NCBI GenBank assembly: GCA_945883545.1
Contig: CAMCXT010000024.1
Span: 1-48,207 of the forward strand
DNA: 48,207 nucleotides
Source of the DNA: Chitinophaga pinensis
Lineage (GTDB): Bacteria; Bacteroidota; Bacteroidia; M30B66
Direction: 5' to 3'
Made by a program: the position numbers and the translations under genes. The notes beneath the pieces are model-generated. The model was not told the origin of the DNA. It searched no databases and worked only from the letters and a program-made list of their open reading frames with translations. Positions 1 through 7,806 of the stretch are shown one piece after another (the first letter of the stretch is position 1; every line of letters begins with the position of its first letter).

Positions 1-509
1 CCAACACGTTCCGACCAAATTCTAATTTGATCCACAGCTGCTGCACGAAATGTATCTGCAGCGCCAAGCACAACCGATTTTCCGGCTTGTTTGTATTGGT
101 GTGCCAGCTTGGCTATCGTGGTCGTTTTCCCAACACCATTCACACCAACTACCATGATCACATACGGGCGATCATTGAATGGCGTATTGAAATCGATTTG
201 GTCGGTACTGCGATTTTCCTCCATCAAAGAAGAGATCTCTTCCCGAAGGATTCTATTCAACTCCGACGTTGAGGTGTATTTGTCTTTCGCTACTCTTTCT
301 TGAATGCGGGCAACGATTTTCAAGGTGGTTTCAACACCTACATCTGCACCAATCAGGATTTCTTCGAGGTTATCGAGAACCTCGTCATCAACACTTGATT
401 TCCCAAGAAGGGCTTTGGTCAGTTTGGAAAAGAAATTCTCCTTGGTTTTAGCCAAGCCCTGATCGAGGGTTTCTTTCTTTTCTCTGGAAAATAAGCCGAA
501 GAAAGCCAT
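1..509 (-). CDS. ftsY: Signal recognition particle receptor FtsY (partial, C-terminal part outside window)
   Basis: SRP receptor GTPase that docks ribosome-SRP complexes at the inner membrane. About 169 N-terminal residues are visible and the gene runs off the window at position 1. An N-terminal helical (N-domain) region rich in Lys/Glu leads into the P-loop [16 protein letters not shown] at about residues 123-138, followed by the SRP-GTPase motif [10 protein letters not shown], which is diagnostic of FtsY/Ffh. The protein starts [13 protein letters not shown] and lacks the long acidic A-domain of E. coli FtsY, as is common in Bacteroidota. It lies downstream of rpmG and DUF4295 on the same strand but is separated from them by a strong terminator-like hairpin. 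Confidence 0.95.
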   Translation of the reverse strand, partial: MAFFGLFSREKKETLDQGLAKTKENFFSKLTKALLGKSSVDDEVLDNLEEILIGADVGVETTLKIVARIQERVAKDKYTSTSELNRILREEISSLMEENRSTDQIDFNTPFNDRPYVIMVVGVNGVGKTTTIAKLAHQYKQAGKSVVLGAADTFRAAAVDQIRIWSERV

Positions 510-534
510 ACTGATGAATCTTATCTTTTAGTAG

Positions 535-567
535 CAAAAAAAGCTCCTTCCTTTTGGGAAGAAGCTT
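535..567 (-). terminator. Rho-independent terminator/attenuator between DUF4295 and ftsY
   Basis: On the minus strand an 11-bp stem (one G-T wobble) with a 5-nt loop is followed directly by seven T. It lies downstream of the DUF4295 stop and upstream of the ftsY start, so ftsY depends on read-through or on its own promoter, and no clear TANNTTTG element is visible in the short gap. Confidence 0.75.
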
Positions 568-596
568 ATATGAAAATACAGTTCAAATATATATAA

Positions 597-752
597 TTAT
601 TTCTCGCTCAGGAAATCCTTCACGTGATCGTTGTGTACTACTTCTTCTTTGAAGATGTAAGCACCGGTCTTTGGTGATTTCACCATTTTGATAACCTTAG
701 TGAAGGATTTACCCGCACCAGTCTTCAGGGTTGCAACTACTTTCTTAGCCAT
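597..752 (-). CDS. DUF4295 small basic protein
   Basis: Small Lys-rich protein of 51 residues beginning MAKKVVATLKTGAGKSFTKV and ending DFLSEK. It matches the DUF4295 family, which is found in Bacteroidota and normally encoded right after rpmG. Size, charge and position beside bL33 suggest a ribosome-associated role, which is inference. It starts 12 nt after the rpmG stop and shares the rpmG promoter. It is short enough to be missed by length-filtered gene callers. Confidence 0.85.
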   Translation of the reverse strand: MAKKVVATLKTGAGKSFTKVIKMVKSPKTGAYIFKEEVVHNDHVKDFLSEK

Positions 753-764
753 GGTTAAGCAATA

Positions 765-947
765 TTACTTGATTTCTTTGTGAACGGTTACACGCTTCAA
801 AACACGGTTGTATTTCTTCAGCTCGAGACGCTCAGAAGTGTTCTTCTTGTTCTTTGTTGTGATGTATCGGGAAGTACCTGGAACGCCGCTGGTCTTGTGC
901 TCAGTGCATTCCATAATCACTTGTACTCTATTACCTTTCTTAGCCAT
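765..947 (-). CDS. rpmG: 50S ribosomal protein bL33
   Basis: Ribosomal protein bL33 of the large subunit, 60 residues, normal length. It begins [18 protein letters not shown] and ends in the conserved basic stretch [18 protein letters not shown]. The first pair of zinc-ribbon cysteines is not present as CxxC (a single Cys in MECTE), so this is the Cys-minus type. It is transcribed with DUF4295 from a strong promoter just upstream. In most Bacteroidota rpmB sits immediately upstream; here rpmB is 2.6 kb away on the other strand. Confidence 0.95.
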   Translation of the reverse strand: MAKKGNRVQVIMECTEHKTSGVPGTSRYITTKNKKNTSERLELKKYNRVLKRVTVHKEIK

Positions 948-975
948 AACTTTGACTTTCTTTTTTTAAGGGCTG

Positions 976-1005
976 CAAATATAGTGATTAGAATCTCTCA
1001 CGCAA
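976..1005 (-). promoter_or_regulatory. Bacteroidota-type promoter of rpmG
   Basis: On the minus strand a TTG (-33 element, 1003-1005) is followed after exactly 19 nt by TATATTTG (976-983), a perfect TANNTTTG -7 element. This is the best full promoter in the window. It lies between the hflX stop and the rpmG start. Confidence 0.8.
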
Positions 1006-1021
1006 CAACAACCTGTGAAAA

Positions 1022-2290
1022 TTATTCTTGATCTTCAGAATTATTTTGTTCTCGGTTGAATTGCTCCGCCAAAGCATCATAGTCGATGAACTGCTGCATA
1101 TGCCCCGGCATGTAGTTCGGATAGCGCACCATGTGCATGCCACGTACCTGATCAACAAGTAGTTTCCTGAATTTATCGATGTTCTGTTTTTCTACTGCCG
1201 AAATGAAAATCGCCGGATCATTGTGTCTCGCCATCCAACTTCTTTTCCAATCTTCGAGCGATAAATTTTCTCTCGTAACCGGTGTCAAATCGCTTTCCTC
1301 TTTCTCCACATAAGTAAAGGCATCAATCTTATTGAATACCATGATTGTCGGTTTATCTAGCGATCCGATGTCTTTCAATGTTTCATTCACCGCCCGAATG
1401 TGGTCCTCAAACGATGGATGCGAAATGTCGACCACATGGATCAAAATATCCGCCTCGCGCACTTCATCGAGCGTCGATTTAAAAGATTCAATCAATTGTG
1501 TTGGAAGCTTTCGGATGAAACCCACTGTGTCGGAAAGCAAAAATGGTATCTGATCCAAAACCACTTTGCGCACTGTGGTATCGAGTGTTGCAAACAATTT
1601 ATTCTCTGCAAAAACTTCCGATTTACTCACCAAATTCATGATGGTACTTTTGCCTACGTTCGTATAACCCACAAGCGCTACGCGGATGAGTTCCCCGCGG
1701 TTCTTCCGTTGGGTAAACATCTGTTTGTCGATGTGGTGCAATCTTTCCTTGAGCAGGGCAATTTTATCTTTGATGATGCGTCGGTCGGTTTCGATCTGAC
1801 TTTCACCTGGGCCACGCATACCGATTCCTCCTTTTTGTCTTTCAAGGTGGGTCCACATCCGCGTTAAGCGAGGAAGAATATATTGATATTGAGCCAGTTC
1901 AACCTGTGTTCTCGCATGCGATGTTCTGGCTCTTCCAGCGAAAATATCGAGGATGAGTGTGTTTCTGTCCATCACTTTACAACCAACCACTTTTTCTAAA
2001 TTCCGCTGCTGCGAAGGAGAAAGTTCATCATCGAAAATGAGCAAATCGATGTCGTTCTCCTTGATGTATTCAATAATCTCGTTGAGCTTTCCAGAACCAA
2101 TAAAGGTTTTGGAATCGGGCCGATCGAGTTTTTGAGTGAACCGAATGACAGGAATTGCCCCAGCTGTTTCTGCTAGAAATGCCAGTTCATCTAAGTATTC
2201 GGTGAGCATTTGATCCGATTGATGCCGGGTTACGACACCAGCCAGAACTGCACGCTCTTGTGCCTTCCTTTTGGGTTGATCTTGTTTCAG
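1022..2290 (-). CDS. hflX: GTPase HflX, ribosome-splitting/rescue factor (probable CTG start)
   Basis: HflX-family GTPase that binds the 50S subunit and splits stalled ribosomes under stress. Visible motifs are GMRGPGESQIETDRR in the linker helix, the P-loop GYTNVGKS (about residue 208 of the longer form), the DTVGF switch and NKID. The first ATG is at 2209 and would give 395 residues. However, the open frame continues 27 codons upstream and encodes AQERAVLAGVVTRHQ, which corresponds to the conserved first strand of the HflX domain. No ATG, GTG or TTG lies in that stretch. The best start is CTG at 2288-2290 (422 residues), about 20 nt after a perfect -7 element. The family call is firm; the start codon is inference. 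Confidence 0.93.
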   Translation of the reverse strand: MKQDQPKRKAQERAVLAGVVTRHQSDQMLTEYLDELAFLAETAGAIPVIRFTQKLDRPDSKTFIGSGKLNEIIEYIKENDIDLLIFDDELSPSQQRNLEKVVGCKVMDRNTLILDIFAGRARTSHARTQVELAQYQYILPRLTRMWTHLERQKGGIGMRGPGESQIETDRRIIKDKIALLKERLHHIDKQMFTQRKNRGELIRVALVGYTNVGKSTIMNLVSKSEVFAENKLFATLDTTVRKVVLDQIPFLLSDTVGFIRKLPTQLIESFKSTLDEVREADILIHVVDISHPSFEDHIRAVNETLKDIGSLDKPTIMVFNKIDAFTYVEKEESDLTPVTRENLSLEDWKRSWMARHNDPAIFISAVEKQNIDKFRKLLVDQVRGMHMVRYPNYMPGHMQQFIDYDALAEQFNREQNNSEDQE

Positions 2291-2310
2291 AAAATTGTTG
2301 TTTGTTACTG

Positions 2311-2318
2311 CAAAGATA
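2311..2318 (-). promoter_or_regulatory. -7 promoter element of hflX
   Basis: Minus-strand TATCTTTG is a perfect TANNTTTG. Transcription would begin near 2305, leaving a leader of about 15 nt before the proposed CTG start at 2290. That fits far better than the 95-nt leader needed for the ATG at 2209. No TTG is seen at the usual -33 spacing. Confidence 0.6.
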
Positions 2319-2335
2319 GGATGGAATCCCTCTTG

Positions 2336-2797
2336 TTAAGCGTGTTGCAAGTATTGATTTAACTGCGGAATTTTTACAGTTTCAAGATACTCAGCTTCCA
2401 GCATGTTTGCCCAAGCATTCAAATAGGCTTTTACGTCTTGCGGATCGTTGTGACGAAGATCGCTTCTGCCCATAAACCTTCTCACTCTTGAGTCTTCAAG
2501 CCTTTCGAGGTTGATTAAATCTTGAATCGAAAACCCTGCTTCTTCCATATACAGGATGATGTCGTCGATGGCCATTCCACTGCCCGGGCAATAATCGCGA
2601 AGTTGATCGCGCCAATCGCCATGACGTTTCATTGCTGCACTGTGGATGTCGGCAGAACTCAAACTGCAGATTTCTTGCGCTAAATGCCCGCAATTACAAG
2701 CGCCCATGTGGCCCCATTGGTAACCTTGGCCTGAAGAAATTTTGTTTGCTGCTTGGCGCAACACCTCAATTCGAAAAATGGATTTATCGGTAAGCAT
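2336..2797 (-). CDS. Conserved-looking hypothetical protein with a CNCGH motif
   Basis: Soluble protein of 153 residues with no signal peptide or membrane segment; I do not recognise a named family. Features are the motif HMGACNCGHLAQEIC at residues 30-44, with three cysteines and two histidines that could bind metal or a cofactor, a GDWRDQLRDYCPGSG stretch with another Cys at about residue 70, and an otherwise helical, acidic C-terminal half. It is divergent from the Lon-domain gene across an 80-bp gap and lies upstream of hflX on the same strand with its own stop. A metal-binding role is only inferred from the clustered Cys/His. Confidence 0.75.
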   Translation of the reverse strand: MLTDKSIFRIEVLRQAANKISSGQGYQWGHMGACNCGHLAQEICSLSSADIHSAAMKRHGDWRDQLRDYCPGSGMAIDDIILYMEEAGFSIQDLINLERLEDSRVRRFMGRSDLRHNDPQDVKAYLNAWANMLEAEYLETVKIPQLNQYLQHA

Positions 2798-2826
2798 AAA
2801 GTTTTTTTGAAAAGTTCTGACTGCAT

Positions 2827-2847
2827 AATTAACAATATCCGTTAATT
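2827..2847. promoter_or_regulatory. Inverted repeat in divergent intergenic region
   Basis: Two perfect 7-bp arms, AATTAAC and GTTAATT, are separated by 7 nt between the divergent genes at 2797 (minus) and 2878 (plus). The position suits an operator controlling one or both genes, but the AT-rich context makes chance possible. Confidence 0.35.
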
Positions 2848-2877
2848 CTTGTTTAATTTGAACAGATTCTTTAGTCG

Positions 2878-3480
2878 ATGTCTGACAATAAAATCATTCC
2901 AGTGTTTCCCCTTTCTGCGGTCGTTCTGCCGGGAGAGGAATTCTATTTGCACATTTTCGAACCACGTTACAAGCAATTGATCAACGAGGCTCGCGACAAA
3001 GATCTATCCTTTGGAATCCCTTATGCCAATGGAGGGAAGATGAATCGGTTTGGTTCGGAAGTGAAAGTGAAAACGGTCTTTTCAAACTATCCTGATGGAG
3101 AAATGGACATCTCGGTGATCGGATTGAACATATTTGAACTCAATGAGATCTTGCCGCCAAAAGACAAGCTCTATTCGATGGGTGATGTGGAAATTTCTCC
3201 AGAATTGCCAGTGAACGAAAAGAAACTACTTATGCTTCGTCCGCTTTTGCTCGAATATCTGCAATTGAAAAAAGGCGAACCAGTGAAACTTCCGTCTGGA
3301 ATACCTGTTGATAGCTACGCAGCAGCGCTTTTACTCAATTTGCATCCTGATAAAAAGTACGAGTTAATTTCTCAGGGTTCAGAAAATATTCGTATCACTT
3401 GGCTAATGAATGAGTTACGCATATTAATGCAGTCTAGAAAGATGGAAATTCAGCTTCAGAAAAATTTTCTGATGAATTAA
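2878..3480 (+). CDS. Lon substrate-binding (LON_sub-bdg) domain protein
   Basis: Stand-alone Lon N-terminal-like domain protein of 200 residues without the ATPase and protease parts. The opening IPVFPLSAVVLPGEEFYLHI followed by FEPRYKQLINEA is the signature of this family, as is the later GLNIFEL strand. Such proteins are widespread and poorly characterised; peptide or protein binding is presumed from the Lon domain. Length is normal. It has no signal peptide and is probably cytoplasmic. It precedes rpmB, which has its own promoter. Confidence 0.88.
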   Translation: MSDNKIIPVFPLSAVVLPGEEFYLHIFEPRYKQLINEARDKDLSFGIPYANGGKMNRFGSEVKVKTVFSNYPDGEMDISVIGLNIFELNEILPPKDKLYSMGDVEISPELPVNEKKLLMLRPLLLEYLQLKKGEPVKLPSGIPVDSYAAALLLNLHPDKKYELISQGSENIRITWLMNELRILMQSRKMEIQLQKNFLMN

Positions 3481-3492
3481 TCACAACTTCTC

Positions 3493-3523
3493 TTGATTGT
3501 TTGATTTCAATTTAGTTACTTTG
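3493..3523 (+). promoter_or_regulatory. Promoter of rpmB
   Basis: TTG (3493-3495), 20 nt, then TTACTTTG (3516-3523), which matches TANNTTTG at 7 of 8 positions. It is placed 32 nt before the rpmB start. Confidence 0.6.
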
Positions 3524-3555
3524 CACCCCCTTAATAAAGAATAATCTACTGGGTC

Positions 3556-3789
3556 ATGTCAAGAATCTGTCAACTTACCGGAAAGAAAGCCCTCAGCGGA
3601 AATAACGTTTCTTTTTCACACCGTAAAACAAGACGCCGTTTCAATCCGAATCTGGTGACTAAAAAATTCTACATTCCTGAAGAAGAAGCTTGGATCACCA
3701 TCCGTCTTTCTACTTCAGCATTGAAGACTATCAATAAAATTGGTATTTCAGAAGCCCTTCGTCGTGTAGAAACGAAAGGCTCTCTCTAA
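3556..3789 (+). CDS. rpmB: 50S ribosomal protein bL28
   Basis: bL28 of the large subunit, 77 residues, normal length for Bacteroidota. It begins MSRICQLTGKKALSGNNVSF with the conserved SHRKTRRRFNPNL segment and ends in VETKGSL. It has its own promoter and is followed by a terminator, so it is monocistronic here. In related genomes it is usually the first gene of an rpmB-rpmG-DUF4295(-ftsY) operon; that arrangement is broken in this window. Confidence 0.96.
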   Translation: MSRICQLTGKKALSGNNVSFSHRKTRRRFNPNLVTKKFYIPEEEAWITIRLSTSALKTINKIGISEALRRVETKGSL

Positions 3790-3812
3790 TAAAATACAGG
3801 ATTTGTTCTCTG

Positions 3813-3842
3813 AACGCTGGCTATAATAGGTCGGCGTTTTTT
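3813..3842 (+). terminator. Terminator after rpmB
   Basis: A 10-bp stem containing three G-U pairs and an ATAATA loop is followed by six T, 24 nt after the rpmB stop. Confidence 0.7.
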
Positions 3843-3871
3843 ATTTGTGAGAATTTAACTTACTTGTACGC

Positions 3872-5407
3872 ATGAAGCAAGGATTTTTTCTCTTCCTGCT
3901 CTTGGTTTCCCAAATGGGTAAATCGGGAGATTTGCGCACATTGTTGTTCCAGTTCAAGCCCGATTTCAACAACCAAACCATTCAGGCATCTGTCGTTCAA
4001 ACATGGCAGTTCGCCCAAGCCGACACGTTTACCCTTTTTGTGGGCGAAGGCTTGAAAATCGACTCACTGAAGCACCCAGAAGGCTTCACTTGGAAACGCC
4101 AAGGAAACAAGATTTTCTGTTCAGTTTCTTCCGCCGGTCGATACACAATTCAACTCCATTATTCAGGCAAACCATTAGCTGCTAAAAACCCTCCGTGGGA
4201 TGGCGGTTTGGTTTGGCGGAAAGACCCTTCGGGGAAAAACTGGCTCGGCGTTACTTGTCAAGGCCAAGGCGCTTACAATTGGTGGCCTGCACCCTTAGAT
4301 CATCTGCAAGAAGCCGATACTGTTGAGTTTACCGCTGTTTATCCAAGCGACTTGTTCTTCAAAGGCAACGGCGAATTGGTGCACAATTGGAAATATGGAA
4401 ACCTTCGCACAACCACTTGGCAAACAACGTATCCGATTAATCTCTACAACATCACCGTAAACATTGCCGATTATGAACACTTCAGCGAGAAGCTGTTGCG
4501 CGCAGATGGATCAGAACTCGAGATATCCTACTATCCGCTGCGCGTGAACCTTGAAAAAGCGAAAAAGCAATTCAAACAAACCTTCCAAATGTTGAAGTGC
4601 TTCGAAAACGCATTTGGGAATTACCCTTGCTCAAACGACGGATTCTCAGTTGTTGAAACGGCCTATGCAGGCATGGAACACCAAGGCGCAATCGCTTACG
4701 GAAATGGATATAAAGATGGGTACAAAGGCGAGGATTATTCTGGTGTAGGGATTTTGTTCGACTTTATTCTCATCCATGAAAGTGCGCACGAATGGTGGGG
4801 AAATTCAGTTACAGCGCTCAATCCTGAAGATTTTTGGATGCAAGAAGCATTTTGCACCTATGCCGAAATGGTCTATGTGAATTGCCGATTTGGGGAACAA
4901 GCCTCACTGAAGTACATCAATGCCAAGAAAAGGTTGGTCGAAAACATCAATCCGATTTTAGGGAAAGAAGACAGTGGAATCGATATTTACTCGAAAGGTG
5001 CATTGATGGTGCATACGCTGAGTGCATTTGCTGAAAACAAATTACAATGGCAAGCCGTGCTGAAAGATTTCGCGCTATCGATGCAGTTTCAAAAGGTGAG
5101 CACGAAAATGTTGGCCGATTGGTTCAGCGCCAAATTAAATGGTGTTACGCCCGCTTTTTTCTACCAGTATCTCAGCTTGGCCCAACCTCCAATTTTACAA
5201 TACTATACCCGTAAAACGGCTGCTGGATATGTAGTTAAGTATCGGATCAAGAACGCGATACAAGGATTCGAAATGCCCATTTTTTGGACAACATCCCAAT
5301 CTCCGAAACCGAGCATGGCCAACGGTTCTTGGCAAGAAATTTCTCTCACAGGCTTTGAAGAACCTTCTCCAGATTCGACCAAATCATACTTTTTGATTGA
5401 ACCTTAA
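3872..5407 (+). CDS. M1-family zinc metallopeptidase (exported)
   Basis: Gluzincin of the M1 family, 511 residues. A hydrophobic N-terminus (MKQGFFLFLLLVSQMGKS) indicates export. The zinc site is HESAH at residues 302-306 with the third ligand Glu at about 325 in MQEAF, and the WWGNSVT context is typical of M1 proteins. The substrate-recognition motif, normally GxMEN, reads GMEHQGAIAYG here. Asn to His at this position is seen in non-canonical M1 members, so aminopeptidase specificity is uncertain. No sorting domain is visible at the C-terminus. A second, unrelated-subfamily M1 gene lies 2.4 kb downstream. Confidence 0.9.
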   Translation: MKQGFFLFLLLVSQMGKSGDLRTLLFQFKPDFNNQTIQASVVQTWQFAQADTFTLFVGEGLKIDSLKHPEGFTWKRQGNKIFCSVSSAGRYTIQLHYSGKPLAAKNPPWDGGLVWRKDPSGKNWLGVTCQGQGAYNWWPAPLDHLQEADTVEFTAVYPSDLFFKGNGELVHNWKYGNLRTTTWQTTYPINLYNITVNIADYEHFSEKLLRADGSELEISYYPLRVNLEKAKKQFKQTFQMLKCFENAFGNYPCSNDGFSVVETAYAGMEHQGAIAYGNGYKDGYKGEDYSGVGILFDFILIHESAHEWWGNSVTALNPEDFWMQEAFCTYAEMVYVNCRFGEQASLKYINAKKRLVENINPILGKEDSGIDIYSKGALMVHTLSAFAENKLQWQAVLKDFALSMQFQKVSTKMLADWFSAKLNGVTPAFFYQYLSLAQPPILQYYTRKTAAGYVVKYRIKNAIQGFEMPIFWTTSQSPKPSMANGSWQEISLTGFEEPSPDSTKSYFLIEP

Positions 5408-5549
5408 TTTTTTTCACAATAGGTGCATCAAACAGTTTAGGTTTAGCATCTTTTCTCAGTCATTAGTAATGTATTTCAGAGTTTTTTCATCTGAGCCTTT
5501 TAATTTCATTGTTAATAACTAAATTTACGACCCTTCTAAAGAAGATTTT

Positions 5550-7742
5550 ATGCGGATATTTTTATCAGTACTCCTTGCTTCCTCAGCATTGATGCTTTTT
5601 TCAGCTCAGTCATCAGCTCAGGTTACATTCACAGTACAACCGCCTGCCGACCTTGTAACGAACGTTCTCGTTGGTGCTGGTGTTCAGGTTTCAAACATTA
5701 CTTCAGGCGGAGATCCTGAGCAATTCGGTCGATTTGTTGGCGGAAACTCAGTGAACTTAGGCATTGGTAATGGCGTTGTGATGACCACAGGAAACGTTGT
5801 TTCTCAATCTGATGCAGCCAATGCGTTTTCTTACATTGGTTCTCCTGCCGATCTAGCAACCATCGGAACAGCGTTCGATAATGCCATCAACCTTACCAAC
5901 GATGCCGACCTTAATGCAATCATCTCAGGATTAGGTGCAAATGCTATAACAAACAACATCGCTTTGCTAGAATTCGATTTCGTACCGCAAGGAGATTCAG
6001 TAGCTTTTAGATATGTATTCGCATCCGAAGAATACGATGGCTTCGTGTGCTCACAGTTCTTCGATGTATTTGGATTTTTCATTTCAGGTCCTGGAATCAC
6101 TGGTCCTTACACTAACAATTCTCAGAATATCGCTATCGTTCCTGGCACAAACCCACCATTGCCTGTAAGTATGAACACGATCAATTCTGGTATTTCTGAT
6201 GGTGGAATTTATTGTCCTCCAGGCGGATTAAACAACCAAGCCTTTTTCGTCGACAATGCAACATCGCAAAACTTTGGCGCTTATGGTTTCACTTCGGTAC
6301 TTACAGCCGCATCTACAGTAACTTGTGGAGAAACCTACCACATCAAATTGATCATCGCAAACGGTGTCGATAACGGTTACGACTCTTGGGTATTCCTTGA
6401 AGCTGAATCATTCAGCTCTTCAATCCCAAATGTAAATATTGCTAATCTTCTTCCAGATTCGGCCGTAATCGAAGGTTGTATTGAAGGAGAATTGGTATTC
6501 AGAAGAAATTTTTCTACCGATACTTTAATCATCCCTGTTTTCTATTCTGGTGAAGCAGCATACGGTGACGATTACACAGGCTTACCTGATACACTTATTT
6601 TCCTTCCAGGCGTTGATTCATTGTATTACGTTCTACAACCAGTTGATGACGGAATCACTGAAGGAACAAATGGTTACGAAAGTTTGATCATCGCTTTCGA
6701 GGTAATCAACGATTGCGGCGACGTTGTTTATGTTGAAAAGGAACTTAAAATCCGCGATCCATACGTATTAAACATCCAGCCGTTAAACGATACACTGGCT
6801 TGTCCACAAGCAAATTATACGGTGGGCGTGAATGTTTCAAACGGTTACGAACCTTATGTGTATCAGTGGGCTAACAATGGTCAAATCACCCCAACGATCA
6901 ATGTTCCAATTCTTGAATCACAAACTTTCCCTGTAAATATTACCGATGCATTGAATTGTCCGTTCTCTCAATATACCGATTCAGTTGTTGTAACCATGAA
7001 CTACGATTCATTGAATTCTGTTACGCAGAGCACTATCATCTGCTCTGGCGACACGATCGACATTGAAGCTTTCACCATCAGTGGCTTGCTTCCACATAAC
7101 ATCAGCTGGTCGAACGGGCTAAACCTAGATACGATTTCGGTTACAGCTACAGACACAACAGTGTTCACTTACACAGCCACTGATGCTTGTGGAGTTATCG
7201 TTACCGATTCTTTCACCGTATTCGTTCCGGTGTACGATACTTTGTTGGTTACTACAAACGATACGACAATCTGCAGCAAAGACTCAGAAGCAAAACTTAT
7301 CGCTTATCCTGATGGCGGTTCAGGTGGATACACTTACGTTTGGTCAGGTCCAGCACCTATTACAGCCTTGAACGACTCAGTTTCATTGGCTGGTCCAACC
7401 ACCACTACCGATTACTACATCACAGTTACCGATCAGTGTGGTGAGGTAGGTTTCGACACCTTGAAGGTTATGGTTCAAAATTGCGACATCACAGCAAGCA
7501 ATGCATTTTCGCCCAATGGAGATGGAAAGAACGATTTCCTCACATTCGAGAATATTCAATACTACCCGGGAAGTATCGTTTACTTGTACTCGCGTTGGGG
7601 TAAGAAAGTGTTCGAACAAATGGATTACAACAACGACTGGAATGGTGGCGATGTGCTCATTTCAGGTACTTACTACTACGTTATTGAACCAAATGATGGC
7701 ACCGAACCGCTCAAAGGTTTTGTGATGGTATTCAAAGAATAA
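5550..7742 (+). CDS. T9SS type B (gliding-motility-like) sorted protein with choice-of-anchor L domain
   Basis: Secreted surface protein of 730 residues. A signal peptide ends near SSAQV at about residue 24. Residues of about 45-290 resemble the choice-of-anchor L domain (GGDPEQFGRFVGG, then FRYVFASEEYDGFVCSQF). Several Ig/PKD-like repeats follow, with paired cysteines and TDT/TVT strands. The last 85 residues are a classic type B T9SS sorting domain: ASNAFSPNGDGKNDFL, then LYSRWGKKVFE, then YYYVIEPNDG and a final GFVMVFKE. It is probably an adhesin or cell-surface structural protein; no enzyme motif is seen. It is bounded by a terminator downstream. Confidence 0.9.
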   Translation: MRIFLSVLLASSALMLFSAQSSAQVTFTVQPPADLVTNVLVGAGVQVSNITSGGDPEQFGRFVGGNSVNLGIGNGVVMTTGNVVSQSDAANAFSYIGSPADLATIGTAFDNAINLTNDADLNAIISGLGANAITNNIALLEFDFVPQGDSVAFRYVFASEEYDGFVCSQFFDVFGFFISGPGITGPYTNNSQNIAIVPGTNPPLPVSMNTINSGISDGGIYCPPGGLNNQAFFVDNATSQNFGAYGFTSVLTAASTVTCGETYHIKLIIANGVDNGYDSWVFLEAESFSSSIPNVNIANLLPDSAVIEGCIEGELVFRRNFSTDTLIIPVFYSGEAAYGDDYTGLPDTLIFLPGVDSLYYVLQPVDDGITEGTNGYESLIIAFEVINDCGDVVYVEKELKIRDPYVLNIQPLNDTLACPQANYTVGVNVSNGYEPYVYQWANNGQITPTINVPILESQTFPVNITDALNCPFSQYTDSVVVTMNYDSLNSVTQSTIICSGDTIDIEAFTISGLLPHNISWSNGLNLDTISVTATDTTVFTYTATDACGVIVTDSFTVFVPVYDTLLVTTNDTTICSKDSEAKLIAYPDGGSGGYTYVWSGPAPITALNDSVSLAGPTTTTDYYITVTDQCGEVGFDTLKVMVQNCDITASNAFSPNGDGKNDFLTFENIQYYPGSIVYLYSRWGKKVFEQMDYNNDWNGGDVLISGTYYYVIEPNDGTEPLKGFVMVFKE

Positions 7743-7763
7743 GAAACACTTCTATAATTTAGC

Positions 7764-7797
7764 GGGCCCTCAGGATTTCTGGAGGCCCGTTTTTTAT
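7764..7797 (+). terminator. Terminator after the choice-of-anchor L gene
   Basis: GC-rich stem CGGGCC...GGCCCG with an interrupted upper part, followed directly by six T. It lies just upstream of the next start codon at 7807. Confidence 0.8.
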
Positions 7798-7806
7798 TTC
7801 CTGCCC

